Origin: Steroidobacter gossypii
GTDB lineage: Bacteria > Pseudomonadota > Gammaproteobacteria > Steroidobacterales > Steroidobacteraceae
DNA length: 64,000 bases
Assembly: GCF_016801985.1 (NCBI RefSeq)
Contig: NZ_JAEVLS010000008.1
Location: 310,001 to 374,000 of the forward strand
Reading direction: 5' to 3'
The notes below the pieces were generated by a model. The model was not told where the DNA came from. It was given only the letters and a program-made list of their open reading frames with translations, and ran no database searches. Shown here in pieces: positions 29,816-39,604 of the stretch (position 1 is its first letter; each line of letters starts with the position of its first letter). The position numbers were made by a program, and so were the translations under genes.

Positions 29816-30442
29816 ATGAGCAGTATCGCAGCGTTGGCCAGCGAGCCTCGGGAACACAGCCGGCAGGGTGAGGTTGCGTGGACAGCGACTTTGCTGGAGT
29901 TGCTCACCGTGGCGCAATCCAAGGTCGAAGTCGATCGTCAGACTGCGCAAGCATATTTGTCTCGCGCGACGGCGTTGCTGGCCGCCAATCTGGAACGAGA
30001 CACCGAACCGAAGGCCGACAGCGCATTCCGCGGCAGACTGCCGCGTTGGCAGGTGCAGCGCCTGGTTGCTTACATCGAGGAGAATCTCGATCAGCCCATC
30101 ACGAGCGAGGACCTCGTCGCGCTCACCGGGATCAGCGCCGGACACCTCTTTCGAACTTTCAAGGCCACTTTCGGCCAGACGCCATTCGCCTATATCGCAA
30201 GTCGGCGCGTCGAGCGGGCTCAGCAGATGATGCTGACGAGCAGTGATCCTCTTTGCAAGATCGCGCTCGATTGCGGGCTGTGCGATCAGTCCCATCTCAC
30301 GCGCTTGTTTCGCCGGCTCGTGGGTACGACGCCGAATGAGTGGCGGCGGGAGTATGCTCGCGGGTTGTTCGAGTCGGCGCCGCGGATGCGGGCGGCGCCT
30401 GACGCCGAATTCCCGGTCGGCGCGCGATCATCGCAGATGTAG
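29816..30442 (+). CDS. AraC-family regulator (copy 1 of a duplicated pair)
   Basis: The 208-residue protein has a short helical N-terminal region (about 20-75) without a recognisable ligand-binding cupin, and a C-terminal AraC double HTH (about 80-180, LVALTGISAGHLFRTFKATF; IALDCGLCDQSHLTRLFRRLVG). It closely resembles the regulator at 53036 over the whole HTH and in the N-terminal helix LLELLTV. Both copies stand near an isochorismatase-type hydrolase gene. The stop is 21 bp from the convergent hydrolase stop. No promoter was assigned. Confidence 0.88.
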   Translation: MSSIAALASEPREHSRQGEVAWTATLLELLTVAQSKVEVDRQTAQAYLSRATALLAANLERDTEPKADSAFRGRLPRWQVQRLVAYIEENLDQPITSEDLVALTGISAGHLFRTFKATFGQTPFAYIASRRVERAQQMMLTSSDPLCKIALDCGLCDQSHLTRLFRRLVGTTPNEWRREYARGLFESAPRMRAAPDAEFPVGARSSQM

Positions 30443-30463
30443 TCGCTGCCACCGGTCTGCGAG

Positions 30464-31114
30464 TCAGCCCCGTCCGCCCGCCCGGGCGTTGAGCAACTGC
30501 ATTTCCCACGCGTAAGCCACCCCGGTGCCGCCGCCATGTGGAGCGAGCACGTCCGCCAATGCGGCTGCGGTCTTCTCGCGTGCCCAGTCTCTTTGCCATT
30601 CGCTTACTACCGCAAGCCAGTTGATGGGTACGGCGCCGGCGGCGGCCATGCGTCGCACAGCCATCTCGTGTGCTTCCACCGAAACGCCACCCGATGCGTC
30701 GGTGACGACGAATACGTCGTAGCCTTCCGCCAGCGCGTGGATGGCAGGCATCGCCAGACAGATTTCGGTCCACAGCGCCGCGAGCACCAGTTGTTTGCGG
30801 CCGGTGCTTTTCACCGCGTCGACCACGCGCCGGTCCTCCCAGGTGTTGATGAAAGTGCGATCGATGGGCTTTTGCTCGGGGAACACGTCCTGCAAGCCCT
30901 TGATGAGATAGCCGCCTCGTTCCTCGAGCACCGTTGTGAGAATGGTCGGGACACCGAAAGCCTTCGCGGACTTCGCAAGCCCAATGACGTTGTTCACGAT
31001 CATGGTCGGCTCGTGACTGTGCAGATTCGCAAACTGGAAAGGCTGGTGGTCGATGAGAACGAGAACGCTGTCCTCGGGGCGCAGTAGTGCGTCGAGGCCG
31101 GTTTTGCTGGTCAT
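30464..31114 (-). CDS. Isochorismatase-family cysteine hydrolase (YcaC-like)
   Basis: The 216-residue cytoplasmic hydrolase starts at ATG 31114 behind CCAGGAG. It has the family aspartate in VLIDHQ, an NTWED segment and the nucleophile cysteine in WTEICLAM. Relatives include YcaC and various amidases and nicotinamidases of unknown substrate. It is more distant from the two other isochorismatase paralogues of this window (34526 and 54521) than those are from each other. It diverges from the MFS transporter with about 210 bp between. Confidence 0.85.
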   Translation of the reverse strand: MTSKTGLDALLRPEDSVLVLIDHQPFQFANLHSHEPTMIVNNVIGLAKSAKAFGVPTILTTVLEERGGYLIKGLQDVFPEQKPIDRTFINTWEDRRVVDAVKSTGRKQLVLAALWTEICLAMPAIHALAEGYDVFVVTDASGGVSVEAHEMAVRRMAAAGAVPINWLAVVSEWQRDWAREKTAAALADVLAPHGGGTGVAYAWEMQLLNARAGGRG

Positions 31115-31324
31115 CGTGAGACTCCTGGGGTTGCCGCGGAAAGTTGCGAACATCGGCGTCGTTCTGGCATCCAGTGTCGATCAAGGAGGAACCGAGCGAT
31201 TGCAGCTCAGTGCTGCTGTTTGTATCCAGATGCTGTGGTCGTTGTGCTGGAGCGAGCGACACGCAGGGCCTAGATGCGTCAGGCAGGTCCAAGCATCGTT
31301 TTCTGATGTTGTCCACACTGCGTC

Positions 31325-32947
31325 ATGCAGCACTCGAAACAGACACCGGACAGCATGACTGCACTGAGCCCGACAAAAACCGTTGGTGGAGCCGGACCGC
31401 TGAGCTTCCCGGTGTTCCGTGCGCTGTGGATCGCGACGATCGTTTCCAATGTCGGCACCTGGATGCACGATGTCGGCGCGGGGTGGTTGATGACCTCGCT
31501 GTCGCCGAGCCCGCTGCTGGTCGCGCTCGTCCAAGCGGCCACCACGCTGCCGATGTTTCTGCTCGCGCTTCCCGCCGGTGCGCTCGCCGACATCATCGAC
31601 CGGCGCAAGATGCTACTGGCGGCTCAACTGCTCGGCGTATTTGCGGCGGCTCTGCTCGCGCTTTTGACGCTGCAAAACCGAGTGACGCCCGAGGTGCTGC
31701 TGGCTGCGACTTTCGTGCTTGGCATCGCCGCGGCGCTCAGTGCGCCAGTGTTCCAGGCGATCGTGCCTGAGTTGGTCGATAAGCAATCCCTGCCAGACGC
31801 CATCGCGCTCAACAGTCTCGGAGTCAACATTTCGCGCGCGATCGGGCCGGCGCTCGGTGGCATCATCGTCGCTCTTGCTGGGACGCCCGCCGTCTTCGCA
31901 CTGAACGCGGTGTCGGTTCTGGGCGTACTGGCGGTGCTGTTCTCATGGCAGCGTCCTCTGGCCGTTCACAATCTTCCGCCAGAACATTTCTTCGGCGCGA
32001 TGAAGGCTGGCTATCGCTATACGCGCCATTCCCCGGCCATGCGTCTCGTACTGATCCGAGCGATAGGCTTCTTTTTGTTCGGAAGCGCGCTCTGGGCGAT
32101 GTTGCCGCTCGTCGCCCGGCGCGGACTTGGGCTCGATGCCGCGGGCTACGGTGCACTGCTCGGCTGCATGGGCTCGGGAGCAGTGGTGGGAGCGATCCTG
32201 CTGAAGCGGTTGCGAAGGAAGATCCCTGCCAACACGATCTCGATCGGCGCGACGCTACTCTTTGCATCCTCAACGTTGGCGCTCGCCTTGGCCACCCATG
32301 CGTGGATCGCCGGATCGATCATGTTCGTGGCCGGCCTCGCCTGGATCGGCATGCTGACCTCGCTGAACGTAGCGGCGCAAATGGCCTCGCCGGGCTGGGT
32401 GAAGGCACGCGCGCTCGCCGTCTATCTGCTCGTCATGCAAGGTGGGATGACGGGCGGCAGCATCCTGTGGGGCTCGCTTGCCAGCACTACTAGTGTAGCG
32501 ACCGCTCTGATGGTCGCGGCCGTTGGACAAGCAGTGGCCCTGATCCTGGCGTTGCGCTGGCGTCTGCCGCAGGACTCGGCAGCCGATCTTTCGTCTTCGA
32601 ACCACTGGGCAGATCCCGTCGTCTCGATCCTGCCGGCGCAGGAGCGTGGTCCGGTGCTCGTCGAGATCGAATATCGCGTTCAACCTGCGCGACTCGCCGA
32701 GTTCGTGTCGGCCCTGCGCAGATTCCGCTCCACACGGTATCGCGACGGTGCCATCCGTTGGGACGTATGGGAAGATGTTGCCGAGCCGGGTCGCGTTGTC
32801 GAAAGCTTCGTGGTCGAGAGCTGGCTCGAGCATCAGCGCCAGCATGCGCGAGTAACCCATGCCGACCAGCTCGATCAGCGAACACTTCACACCTTCCTTG
32901 CAGGTGACCAGCCTCCCCTGGTGCGACATCGGCTGCGGCCGCTGTGA
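31325..32947 (+). CDS. MFS exporter (DUF894/EntS-like) with C-terminal ferredoxin-like domain
   Basis: The 540-residue protein has about 12 transmembrane helices (roughly 30-425) with the MFS loop GALADIIDRRKM, typical of the enterobactin-exporter-like MFS_3 group. It ends in a soluble domain of about 100 residues (VLVEIEYRV to HTFLA) that resembles an antibiotic-biosynthesis-monooxygenase/dimeric alpha-beta barrel. An internal ATG at 31355 is a second possible start; neither has a clear Shine-Dalgarno. Substrate is unknown. The gene lies between isochorismatase-type hydrolases and a porin, suggesting small-molecule transport. Confidence 0.85.
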   Translation: MQHSKQTPDSMTALSPTKTVGGAGPLSFPVFRALWIATIVSNVGTWMHDVGAGWLMTSLSPSPLLVALVQAATTLPMFLLALPAGALADIIDRRKMLLAAQLLGVFAAALLALLTLQNRVTPEVLLAATFVLGIAAALSAPVFQAIVPELVDKQSLPDAIALNSLGVNISRAIGPALGGIIVALAGTPAVFALNAVSVLGVLAVLFSWQRPLAVHNLPPEHFFGAMKAGYRYTRHSPAMRLVLIRAIGFFLFGSALWAMLPLVARRGLGLDAAGYGALLGCMGSGAVVGAILLKRLRRKIPANTISIGATLLFASSTLALALATHAWIAGSIMFVAGLAWIGMLTSLNVAAQMASPGWVKARALAVYLLVMQGGMTGGSILWGSLASTTSVATALMVAAVGQAVALILALRWRLPQDSAADLSSSNHWADPVVSILPAQERGPVLVEIEYRVQPARLAEFVSALRRFRSTRYRDGAIRWDVWEDVAEPGRVVESFVVESWLEHQRQHARVTHADQLDQRTLHTFLAGDQPPLVRHRLRPL

Positions 32948-32969
32948 CCGGTTGCGAACTCGAGCTTCG

Positions 32970-34289
32970 TCAGAATTTGAAGCGGGCCGTCAGCTCCACG
33001 AAATCAACCGCTTCAGAGGGGCCGGTCTGTTCCAGAAACCTGCGCGGGGAAAAATGCGTGTAGATCGCGGTGAAGCTGAAATGGCGATTGACCGTCCACT
33101 CGGATGTGAGCGATAGAGCCGTTGCGACCCATCGCTCATCGCTGCCATGGGCTGATCGCAACAGCGAGCCGTTGGGCGCGTAGACGCCATCGTCGGTGGA
33201 TAGCCGCCAAAAGCCGTTGTAGTCGACTGTCACTGTGAGGCTGTCCAAAGGATTCAGCGTCAGGAACACATGCATGTTGTAGAAGTTCTGCGGTCCCAGG
33301 ATGGCGTCCTCCGAGAAATAGTTGCCCCGCGGAAACAGCGGATGGAAGCTTTCCAGATCCGGGTCGCTTCGATCGCGGTCGCCGCTTGCGATATTCGCGC
33401 TCAAGCGCACGCTCGGCTGCCATCTCCGGTCGGACCAGGTGTAGCCGGTTTCGCTTGCGATCGTCCAGGCGCGCAGGCGCCGTCCATCGAACTTGCCGAA
33501 CTGGAGCATCGGCTCGATGTTCCATTGCCAACCTGCCTTCGAGCCGAACAGCCGCACACCGAGCGTCTGTCGTCGCTCGGCGCCGTTGCCCTGGTCATAT
33601 GCCGCTTCATCGTCTTCGCGAGTCAAGTAGTAGAGATCGAGGCCGAGTTTGCGAGTTTCGAGCGGCTCGCGCGTGGCGTACACGCCCCAAAGCAGCTGCG
33701 AATCATGAGTTGAATCGTCGAAAACACCCGGACGATCGCGCCTGGGTGACAGCGCCAGCGCATTGATCGTCCATGCGCCGGTCTTCGCCAGCACTCGCAA
33801 GCCATCGAACGTTCTTCTGACATTCGGTCCGTCGCGAACACTCACCAGTCGCGCCGAGCCCAATTGGACTTCCTGCCGGCCTGCACGCACGTGAAGATCC
33901 CAGTCGCGGGATAAGGAGTAGCGTCCTTCGAGGAACGCGTTTTGAAACTCCAGTTCGTTTTCGTCGACCCGGCTCGGGCCGCTCGCGCGACCACTCTCGA
34001 GTGCACTGTGCAGTTCTACGAAGGCGCGCAGATGGCGTCCCCACTGCACATCCGCGTGCAGGGCATAGCGTTGCAGCCACGCCCCGTGTGTGTCCTGTGG
34101 TTCAGCGCCGAACCCCGGGTTGTGCGTGTACTCGTACCGCTGGCGAACTTCACCGCCGAGCTGGACGTATCCGTCGGGGATGTCGACACAGGCCGCGTCG
34201 ACTGCCGCGCACGACAACGCCGAAGCCCAAACAATCGATCGAGTGCGGCAGCGCTCGTTCGCAGTTGACACACACGTAGCTGCAGTCAT
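32970..34289 (-). CDS. Outer-membrane porin of the alginate-export (AlgE-like) family
   Basis: The 439-residue protein has an N-terminal signal-like stretch (about 15-33) and then a beta-barrel of alternating amphipathic strands, ending in phenylalanine (TARFKF) as outer-membrane barrels do. The RQEVQLGSARLVSVRDGPNVRRTFDG segment is typical of alginate_exp-domain porins. It should pass an anionic or aromatic small molecule; no alginate genes are present, so the name reflects the fold only. It is convergent with the MFS gene (22 bp) and divergent from an isochorismatase gene. Confidence 0.85.
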   Translation of the reverse strand: MTAATCVSTANERCRTRSIVWASALSCAAVDAACVDIPDGYVQLGGEVRQRYEYTHNPGFGAEPQDTHGAWLQRYALHADVQWGRHLRAFVELHSALESGRASGPSRVDENELEFQNAFLEGRYSLSRDWDLHVRAGRQEVQLGSARLVSVRDGPNVRRTFDGLRVLAKTGAWTINALALSPRRDRPGVFDDSTHDSQLLWGVYATREPLETRKLGLDLYYLTREDDEAAYDQGNGAERRQTLGVRLFGSKAGWQWNIEPMLQFGKFDGRRLRAWTIASETGYTWSDRRWQPSVRLSANIASGDRDRSDPDLESFHPLFPRGNYFSEDAILGPQNFYNMHVFLTLNPLDSLTVTVDYNGFWRLSTDDGVYAPNGSLLRSAHGSDERWVATALSLTSEWTVNRHFSFTAIYTHFSPRRFLEQTGPSEAVDFVELTARFKF

Positions 34290-34525
34290 GGTTCAAAGAT
34301 GCGGCGTCGTGTAGCGCGTGGCTTGCTCCACAATGCTCTCTATGGGACGGAAATGCCGTTATTGATGTGGTTCATCGCAGTTGTCACCGCGAGTCACAGC
34401 AGGGTGATTCCATCCGCGGTAGTGTGGTTCTAGAGGCGAGCTCGAGCCGCACGCAGACTTGGCGACGTAACATCTCCGCAGTGTTGCAGCACTGCCTTCA
34501 TCAACCTGATCCAGGAATGCACGCC

Positions 34526-35182
34526 ATGTCTGCCAGATTCACTCCGACACCGGGTTCACTGCTGCTCACTCCCAGGGATCACGTGCTGATTCTGATCGAC
34601 TTCCAGTCGCAGATGGCTTTCGCAACTCATTCCATCGATGCGGTCAACTTGCGAACCAACGCTGCGCTGATCTCGCAAGCCGCCGCGGGCTTCGAGGTAT
34701 CTACGGTGCTCACGACGGTGGCCGAGAAGAGCTTCTCCGGTCCGATGTTCAGCGAGGTTACGGATGCATTCCCGGGCCATGCGCTGCTCGATCGGACCTC
34801 AATGAATACTTGGGAGGACGCTGCGGTCATCAAGCGGCTGAACGAGATCGGTAAGCAGCGTGTTGTGCTCGCGGGCCTGTGGACCAGCGTCTGCATCGTC
34901 GGTCCCGCGCTTTCCGCTATCGAGCAGGGATGCGAGGTCTATGTGATTGCCGATGCCTGTGGGGACATATCGGTCGAGGCGCACAACCGCGCGATGGACC
35001 GCATGGTACAGGCTGGCGCGCGGCCCATTACCTCGCTGCAGTACCTGCTCGAACTGCAGCGCGACTGGGCGCGAGAGTCGACCTACGATCTGACTACTGG
35101 CATCGCCAAGAAAGTCGGTGGTGCATATGGTCTGGGCATCACCTATGCCAAGGCGATGTTCGGCGCCTCGGAAGGCCACTGA
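34526..35182 (+). CDS. Isochorismatase-family cysteine hydrolase (paralogue A)
   Basis: The 218-residue hydrolase has the family aspartate D25 in ILIDFQ and nucleophile C123 in WTSVCIVGP. ATG 34526 is nine bases after AGGA and gives exactly the length of the paralogue at 54521; an open frame extends to 34367. A gapless alignment by eye gives about 172 of 218 identical residues with that paralogue, including identical C-termini (MFGASEGH). Substrate unknown. The Tat amidohydrolase gene follows after 106 bp on the same strand. The 236-bp upstream gap holds no gene. Confidence 0.88.
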   Translation: MSARFTPTPGSLLLTPRDHVLILIDFQSQMAFATHSIDAVNLRTNAALISQAAAGFEVSTVLTTVAEKSFSGPMFSEVTDAFPGHALLDRTSMNTWEDAAVIKRLNEIGKQRVVLAGLWTSVCIVGPALSAIEQGCEVYVIADACGDISVEAHNRAMDRMVQAGARPITSLQYLLELQRDWARESTYDLTTGIAKKVGGAYGLGITYAKAMFGASEGH

Positions 35183-35288
35183 CCTTCGAGCTGCTAACAG
35201 TATCGCGGCGCTGTACTCCACAGCGTCAGCAATCAGAAATGGACGCCGGGGCGATGTTCGGACCGGCGTCTTCTACCGGAGCAACAGC

Positions 35289-37244
35289 ATGAGCTGGACA
35301 CGCCGTCAAGTCACCGCGGCGGGCGCCGCGGCAGGTTTATCTGCACTTTCACCCGTGGCATGGCGCGCACAAGGCGCTTCTCCTGGAGGGGCATCGATGG
35401 TTGCCGATCTGATCCTGACCAACGCTCGCTTTACAACCCTCGACCGAGGCAATCCGAATCCGCAAGCCGTCGCGATTGCCGACGGGAAGTTTCTTGCTGT
35501 AGGCGCCGAGCAGGATGTACGAGCGCATGCTGGTCCAGCAACCAGGATTATCGATCTCAAACGACGGCGCGTGATTCCCGGCTTGATTGACAGCCACATG
35601 CACATCATTCGCGGCGGACTCAACTACAACATGGAGATGCGTTGGGACGGCGTGCGCTCACTCGCCACTGCACTTCGGATGCTCAAGGAGCAGGTTGCAC
35701 GCACCCCGCCGCCACAGTGGGTGCGCGTCGTTGGCGGCTTCACCGAGCATCAGTTCGCCGAGAAGCGCCTGCCGACCCTCGATGAGATCAATGCAATTGC
35801 ACCGGATACACCGGTCTTCATCCTTCAACTCTACGATCGCGCATTGTTGAACGCCGCGGCGCTGAGGGTGGTCGGCTACGATAAAAATACGCCGAACCCT
35901 CCGGGAGGTGAGATTACGCGGGATCGTAACGGCAATCCGACGGGCCTGCTGCTTGCTCGCCCGAATGCGAGCATTCTCTATTCGACGCTCGCGAAAGGGC
36001 CGAAGCTGCCGCCGGAGTACCAGAGGAATTCTACCCGTCACTTCATGCGCGAGGTGAATCGACTTGGCGTCACGGGCGTCATCGATGCCGGCGGTGGATT
36101 TCAGAACTATCCCGAAGACTATCGGATCATCGAAGAGCTGCACGCCGCAGGCGAGCTGACAGTTCGTCTCGCTTACAACTTGTTCACGCAAAAGCCGAAA
36201 GAGGAACTGGCCGATTTCAAGAGCTGGGGCGGCCAGGTCAAGCCAGGGCAGGGCGATGATCTCTATCGGCACAACGGCGCAGGCGAGATGCTGGTGTACA
36301 GCGCCGCGGACTTCGAAAATTTCTCCGATGCGCGTCCGGAAATGCCGCCCTCCATGGAGGCTGATCTCGAGCCCGTCGTGCGTCTGCTGGCGGAGAATCG
36401 CTGGCCATGGCGGTTGCATGCTACTTACGATCCAACAATCTCGCGCGCGCTCGATGTCTTCGAGAAGGTGAACAAGGATGTTCCCTTATCCAAGCTGCAT
36501 TGGTTCTTCGATCACTGCGAAACGATCTCGGATCGCAACATCGATCGCGTCGCCGCCCTCGGCGGAGGCATCGCTATTCAGCATCGCATGGCGTTCCAAG
36601 GTGAAAACTTCGTCCAGCGCTATGGCGCACGCGCTGCCGAGCGCACGCCGCCGATCCAACGCATGCTCAAAGCAGGGCTGGCAGTAGGCGCGGGCACCGA
36701 CGCGACTCGGGTGGCCTCGTACAATCCATGGGTGTCGCTGTCGTGGCTCGTCACTGGCAAGACGCTCGGTGGCCTTACGCTTTATCCGGCACAGAACCGG
36801 CTGGATCGCGAGCAGGCTTTACGCTTGTGGACGCACGCGAACACCTGGTTCTCCACGGAGCTTGGCAAGAAGGGACAGATCAAGGTCGGGCAGCTCGCTG
36901 ACCTCGCCGTGTTATCGGAGGACTACTTCAACATTCCGGAAGACGAGATTCAGGACATCACTTCGGTGCTGACCTTGTTGGGCGGGAAGGTGGTGCATGC
37001 GGACGGCGAGTTCAGAGATCTTTCGCCTGCCTTACCGCCGCCTGCGCCCGATTGGTCTCCCGTGAAGTACTACGGTGGCTATCAGGCGCGCGGCGTGGCT
37101 CAGACGCAGACGCGCGCGCTGCTCGTTTCTTCTGGTGGCGCATGCGCGGTCCACCGTCATGCTCACTGCCGGAGTTCATCGGTCCCCGCTTCGGACAGCA
37201 ATGCATTCTGGGGCGCGCTCGGATGTTCCTGCTGGGCGTTTTGA
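35289..37244 (+). CDS. Tat-exported amidohydrolase (YtcJ-like, amidohydrolase_3)
   Basis: The 651-residue protein starts at ATG 35289 with a twin-arginine signal (TRRQVTAAGAAAGLS). It is a metal-dependent amidohydrolase with the HMHII motif in the first metal-ligand strand, HWFFDHCET in the barrel, and the late metal aspartate in GAGTDATR. The C-terminal tail is rich in Cys and His (CAVHRHAHC and GALGCSCWAF), which I recall as natural for this subgroup rather than a frameshift. The substrate is unknown; it likely acts in the periplasm on an N-acyl or cyclic amide. Confidence 0.87.
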   Translation: MSWTRRQVTAAGAAAGLSALSPVAWRAQGASPGGASMVADLILTNARFTTLDRGNPNPQAVAIADGKFLAVGAEQDVRAHAGPATRIIDLKRRRVIPGLIDSHMHIIRGGLNYNMEMRWDGVRSLATALRMLKEQVARTPPPQWVRVVGGFTEHQFAEKRLPTLDEINAIAPDTPVFILQLYDRALLNAAALRVVGYDKNTPNPPGGEITRDRNGNPTGLLLARPNASILYSTLAKGPKLPPEYQRNSTRHFMREVNRLGVTGVIDAGGGFQNYPEDYRIIEELHAAGELTVRLAYNLFTQKPKEELADFKSWGGQVKPGQGDDLYRHNGAGEMLVYSAADFENFSDARPEMPPSMEADLEPVVRLLAENRWPWRLHATYDPTISRALDVFEKVNKDVPLSKLHWFFDHCETISDRNIDRVAALGGGIAIQHRMAFQGENFVQRYGARAAERTPPIQRMLKAGLAVGAGTDATRVASYNPWVSLSWLVTGKTLGGLTLYPAQNRLDREQALRLWTHANTWFSTELGKKGQIKVGQLADLAVLSEDYFNIPEDEIQDITSVLTLLGGKVVHADGEFRDLSPALPPPAPDWSPVKYYGGYQARGVAQTQTRALLVSSGGACAVHRHAHCRSSSVPASDSNAFWGALGCSCWAF

Positions 37245-37529
37245 GTCAGCGGACGTGCAGGTGCGCATTCAATCGTGAGACGGGGGCAACGATGGACGCC
37301 GCGGCGTCCAGCAATTCGAACTAGATAACCCTAAGGACTAGCTCACCGCGTACTCCGCGTGCACCGGTGATGGCGGAGACCGTCGCCAGGTTCCGTCGAT
37401 TCAGACGCCCGATCAATTCTTCCAGACTGCGGGTGAGATGGCGTTCATCCTCATTCGGTAGCGTATGTCCACCGAGGCGCTGCTATTCGGCGCCGCGTGC
37501 CAAACATCTCACGCCATCGAAGGATCACC

Positions 37530-38309
37530 ATGAACAACTTAGCCGGTTTGATTTTGATGCACGCTCTCGCAATGGGCGTCGTTTCGACAGCTTCCGCCGC
37601 AGGCAAGCCGAGCGATGCCGCCGGCACTCCGACCGTCGTCCTGGTCCACGGCGCCTTTGCCGATGGCTCGTCCTGGAACAAGGTCATCCCCTTGCTACAG
37701 GCGAAAGGTTTCAAAGCAGTTGCGGTCCAGAACCCGCTGACCTCGTTGGAGGACGATGTCGCCGCCACCGAGCGCATCCTCGATGCGCAAACGGGACCGG
37801 TGGTGCTGGTCGGGCACTCATGGGCAGGCAGTGTCATCACCCAGGCCGGCGGCCACGAGAAGGTCAAGTCGCTCGTGTACGTCGCATCGTTCGCGCCGGC
37901 GCTGGGGGGGACTTCCGTGGACGCGATCAAGCCGCATCCGACACCTTCGGGGGTGGCGCACTTCATCACCGATCCAAACGGTTACCTGACATTGCCGCCG
38001 GAGGCGATCGCGTCCGAGTTCGCACAAGACGTGAGCGCGGCGGAGGCGAACTTGATCGCCGCCACACAAGGCCCGGTGCGCGCGGCGAACTTCGAGCAGA
38101 AGATCACGGCCGCCGCCTGGACCAGCAAACCTTCCTGGTACATTGTGGCGGCTCAGGACCGCATGATCCATCCCGATGCGCAGCGGGCGCTCGCCAAGAG
38201 GATCGGCGCCTCGACGACAGTGCTTCAGACCAGCCACGTGCCCATGGCTTCGGATCCCACAGCGGTGGCTGACGTGATCGAGGCGGCCGCGCGCGCGGCG
38301 GTGAACTGA
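37530..38309 (+). CDS. Exported alpha/beta hydrolase
   Basis: The 259-residue protein has a signal peptide (about 1-24, STASAAG) and an alpha/beta-hydrolase fold with the oxyanion motif VHGAFADGSSW, nucleophile in GHSWAG, aspartate in AAQDRMI and histidine in SHVPM. ATG 37530 follows GAAGGATC. It resembles salicylate- or pyrethroid-esterase-like hydrolases; the substrate is open. It precedes benE on the same strand by 83 bp. Confidence 0.87.
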   Translation: MNNLAGLILMHALAMGVVSTASAAGKPSDAAGTPTVVLVHGAFADGSSWNKVIPLLQAKGFKAVAVQNPLTSLEDDVAATERILDAQTGPVVLVGHSWAGSVITQAGGHEKVKSLVYVASFAPALGGTSVDAIKPHPTPSGVAHFITDPNGYLTLPPEAIASEFAQDVSAAEANLIAATQGPVRAANFEQKITAAAWTSKPSWYIVAAQDRMIHPDAQRALAKRIGASTTVLQTSHVPMASDPTAVADVIEAAARAAVN

Positions 38310-38392
38310 ACTTCGTTCGGTAGGGAACCGCGGGGAGGCCATGCGCCTCCCCGATTCAATTCATGCGCACCTGAGAGTGCCAGGGAAATGCT

Positions 38393-39586
38393 GTGTCAGA
38401 ACTGCAAGCCAGAGCCGAGCCAATTCGATACGACCTGTGGCGCGATCTGTCGATTTCGGCGGTCGCTGCCGGCTTCGTAACCGTGCTGGTGGGCTTCGCG
38501 AGCTCCGCGGCCATCGTCTTCCAGGCTGCGCAGTCGCTCGGCGCCACGACGGATCAGATCAGCTCGTGGATGTGGGCGTTGGGTTTGGGCATGGGGCTCA
38601 CTTGTATCGGGCTGTCGCTGCGCTATCGAGTGCCCGTTGTAACAGCCTGGTCCACGCCGGGTGCGGCCATGCTGATCAGCAGCGCCGCGGGGGTGCCGCT
38701 GTCGGCTGCCGTCGGCGCGTTCGTCCTGTCGGCGGCGATGATGATGGTGGCGGGTTTCACGGGTGTGTTCGAGCGGATGATCAGCCGCATTCCCGGTTCG
38801 CTGGCCTCCGGCATGCTCGCCGGAGTGCTGTTGCGCTTCGGGTTAGAGGCGTTTCAGGTGCTGAAAACTCAGTTTGGGCTCGGGCTCGCGATGTTTGCGG
38901 TTTATGTGCTCGCGCGCCGGTTGGCGTCACGCTATGCAGTGATTCTCACACTGCTCGCGGGTGTCACGTTCTCGGCGGCGACGGACCTGCTGAAGATGCA
39001 GGAGCTGGCGCTGCAGTGGGCCAAGCCCGTGTTCGTCGCTCCTACGTTCTCCCTCGCCGCGGTCGTCGGAGTCGCACTGCCGTTGTTCATTGTGACCATG
39101 GCTTCGCAGAACGTGCCAGGCGTAGCCACGATCCGCGCCTCCGGATACGACGTGCCGATCTCGCCCACCATTGGCTGGATCGGCGCCGTCAACACCATGC
39201 TCGCGCCGTTCGGTGCGTTCGCCCTGAATCTGGCCGCGATCACCGCGGCGATAAGCATGGGCCGCGAAGCGCATGAAGACCCCAAGCGTCGATACGCGGC
39301 GTCCGTGTCGGCCGGAGTGTTTTATCTTTTGATCGGGTTGCTGGGCGCCACTGTCGCCGCGCTGTTTGCGGCGTTCCCGAAGGAGCTGATCGTAGCTATC
39401 GCCGGGTTCGCGTTGTTGAGCACGATCGGCAACAGTCTGGCTCAGGCATTGCGCGAGGAAACCGAGCGCGAGGCGGCGCTGGTCACGTTCCTCGTCACTG
39501 CCTCGGGGATCACGCTCTTGGGCATCGGGTCGGCCTTCTGGGGACTGGTCGCCGGAGGCGTCACCCTGCTGCTATGGAAACGATGA
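38393..39586 (+). CDS. benE: BenE-type benzoate/H+ symporter
   Basis: The 397-residue inner-membrane protein has about 11-12 hydrophobic helices and the family signatures WSTPGAAM and SQNVPG. BenE members import benzoate or related aromatic acids by proton symport. The start is GTG 38393. No benzoate dioxygenase genes are adjacent; the aromatic-CoA operon at 5-11 kb is a possible but distant beneficiary. It converges on the GAF regulator gene with 18 bp between stops. Confidence 0.87.
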   Translation: MSELQARAEPIRYDLWRDLSISAVAAGFVTVLVGFASSAAIVFQAAQSLGATTDQISSWMWALGLGMGLTCIGLSLRYRVPVVTAWSTPGAAMLISSAAGVPLSAAVGAFVLSAAMMMVAGFTGVFERMISRIPGSLASGMLAGVLLRFGLEAFQVLKTQFGLGLAMFAVYVLARRLASRYAVILTLLAGVTFSAATDLLKMQELALQWAKPVFVAPTFSLAAVVGVALPLFIVTMASQNVPGVATIRASGYDVPISPTIGWIGAVNTMLAPFGAFALNLAAITAAISMGREAHEDPKRRYAASVSAGVFYLLIGLLGATVAALFAAFPKELIVAIAGFALLSTIGNSLAQALREETEREAALVTFLVTASGITLLGIGSAFWGLVAGGVTLLLWKR

Positions 39587-39604
39587 GAGACACCTGATCC
39601 ACCT

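Noticed and set aside
37060-37244. Frameshift at the end of the amidohydrolase
   Set aside because: The Cys/His-rich tail first looked out of frame, but the pattern HRH... GALGCSCWAF agrees with what I recall of this subgroup's natural C-terminus.
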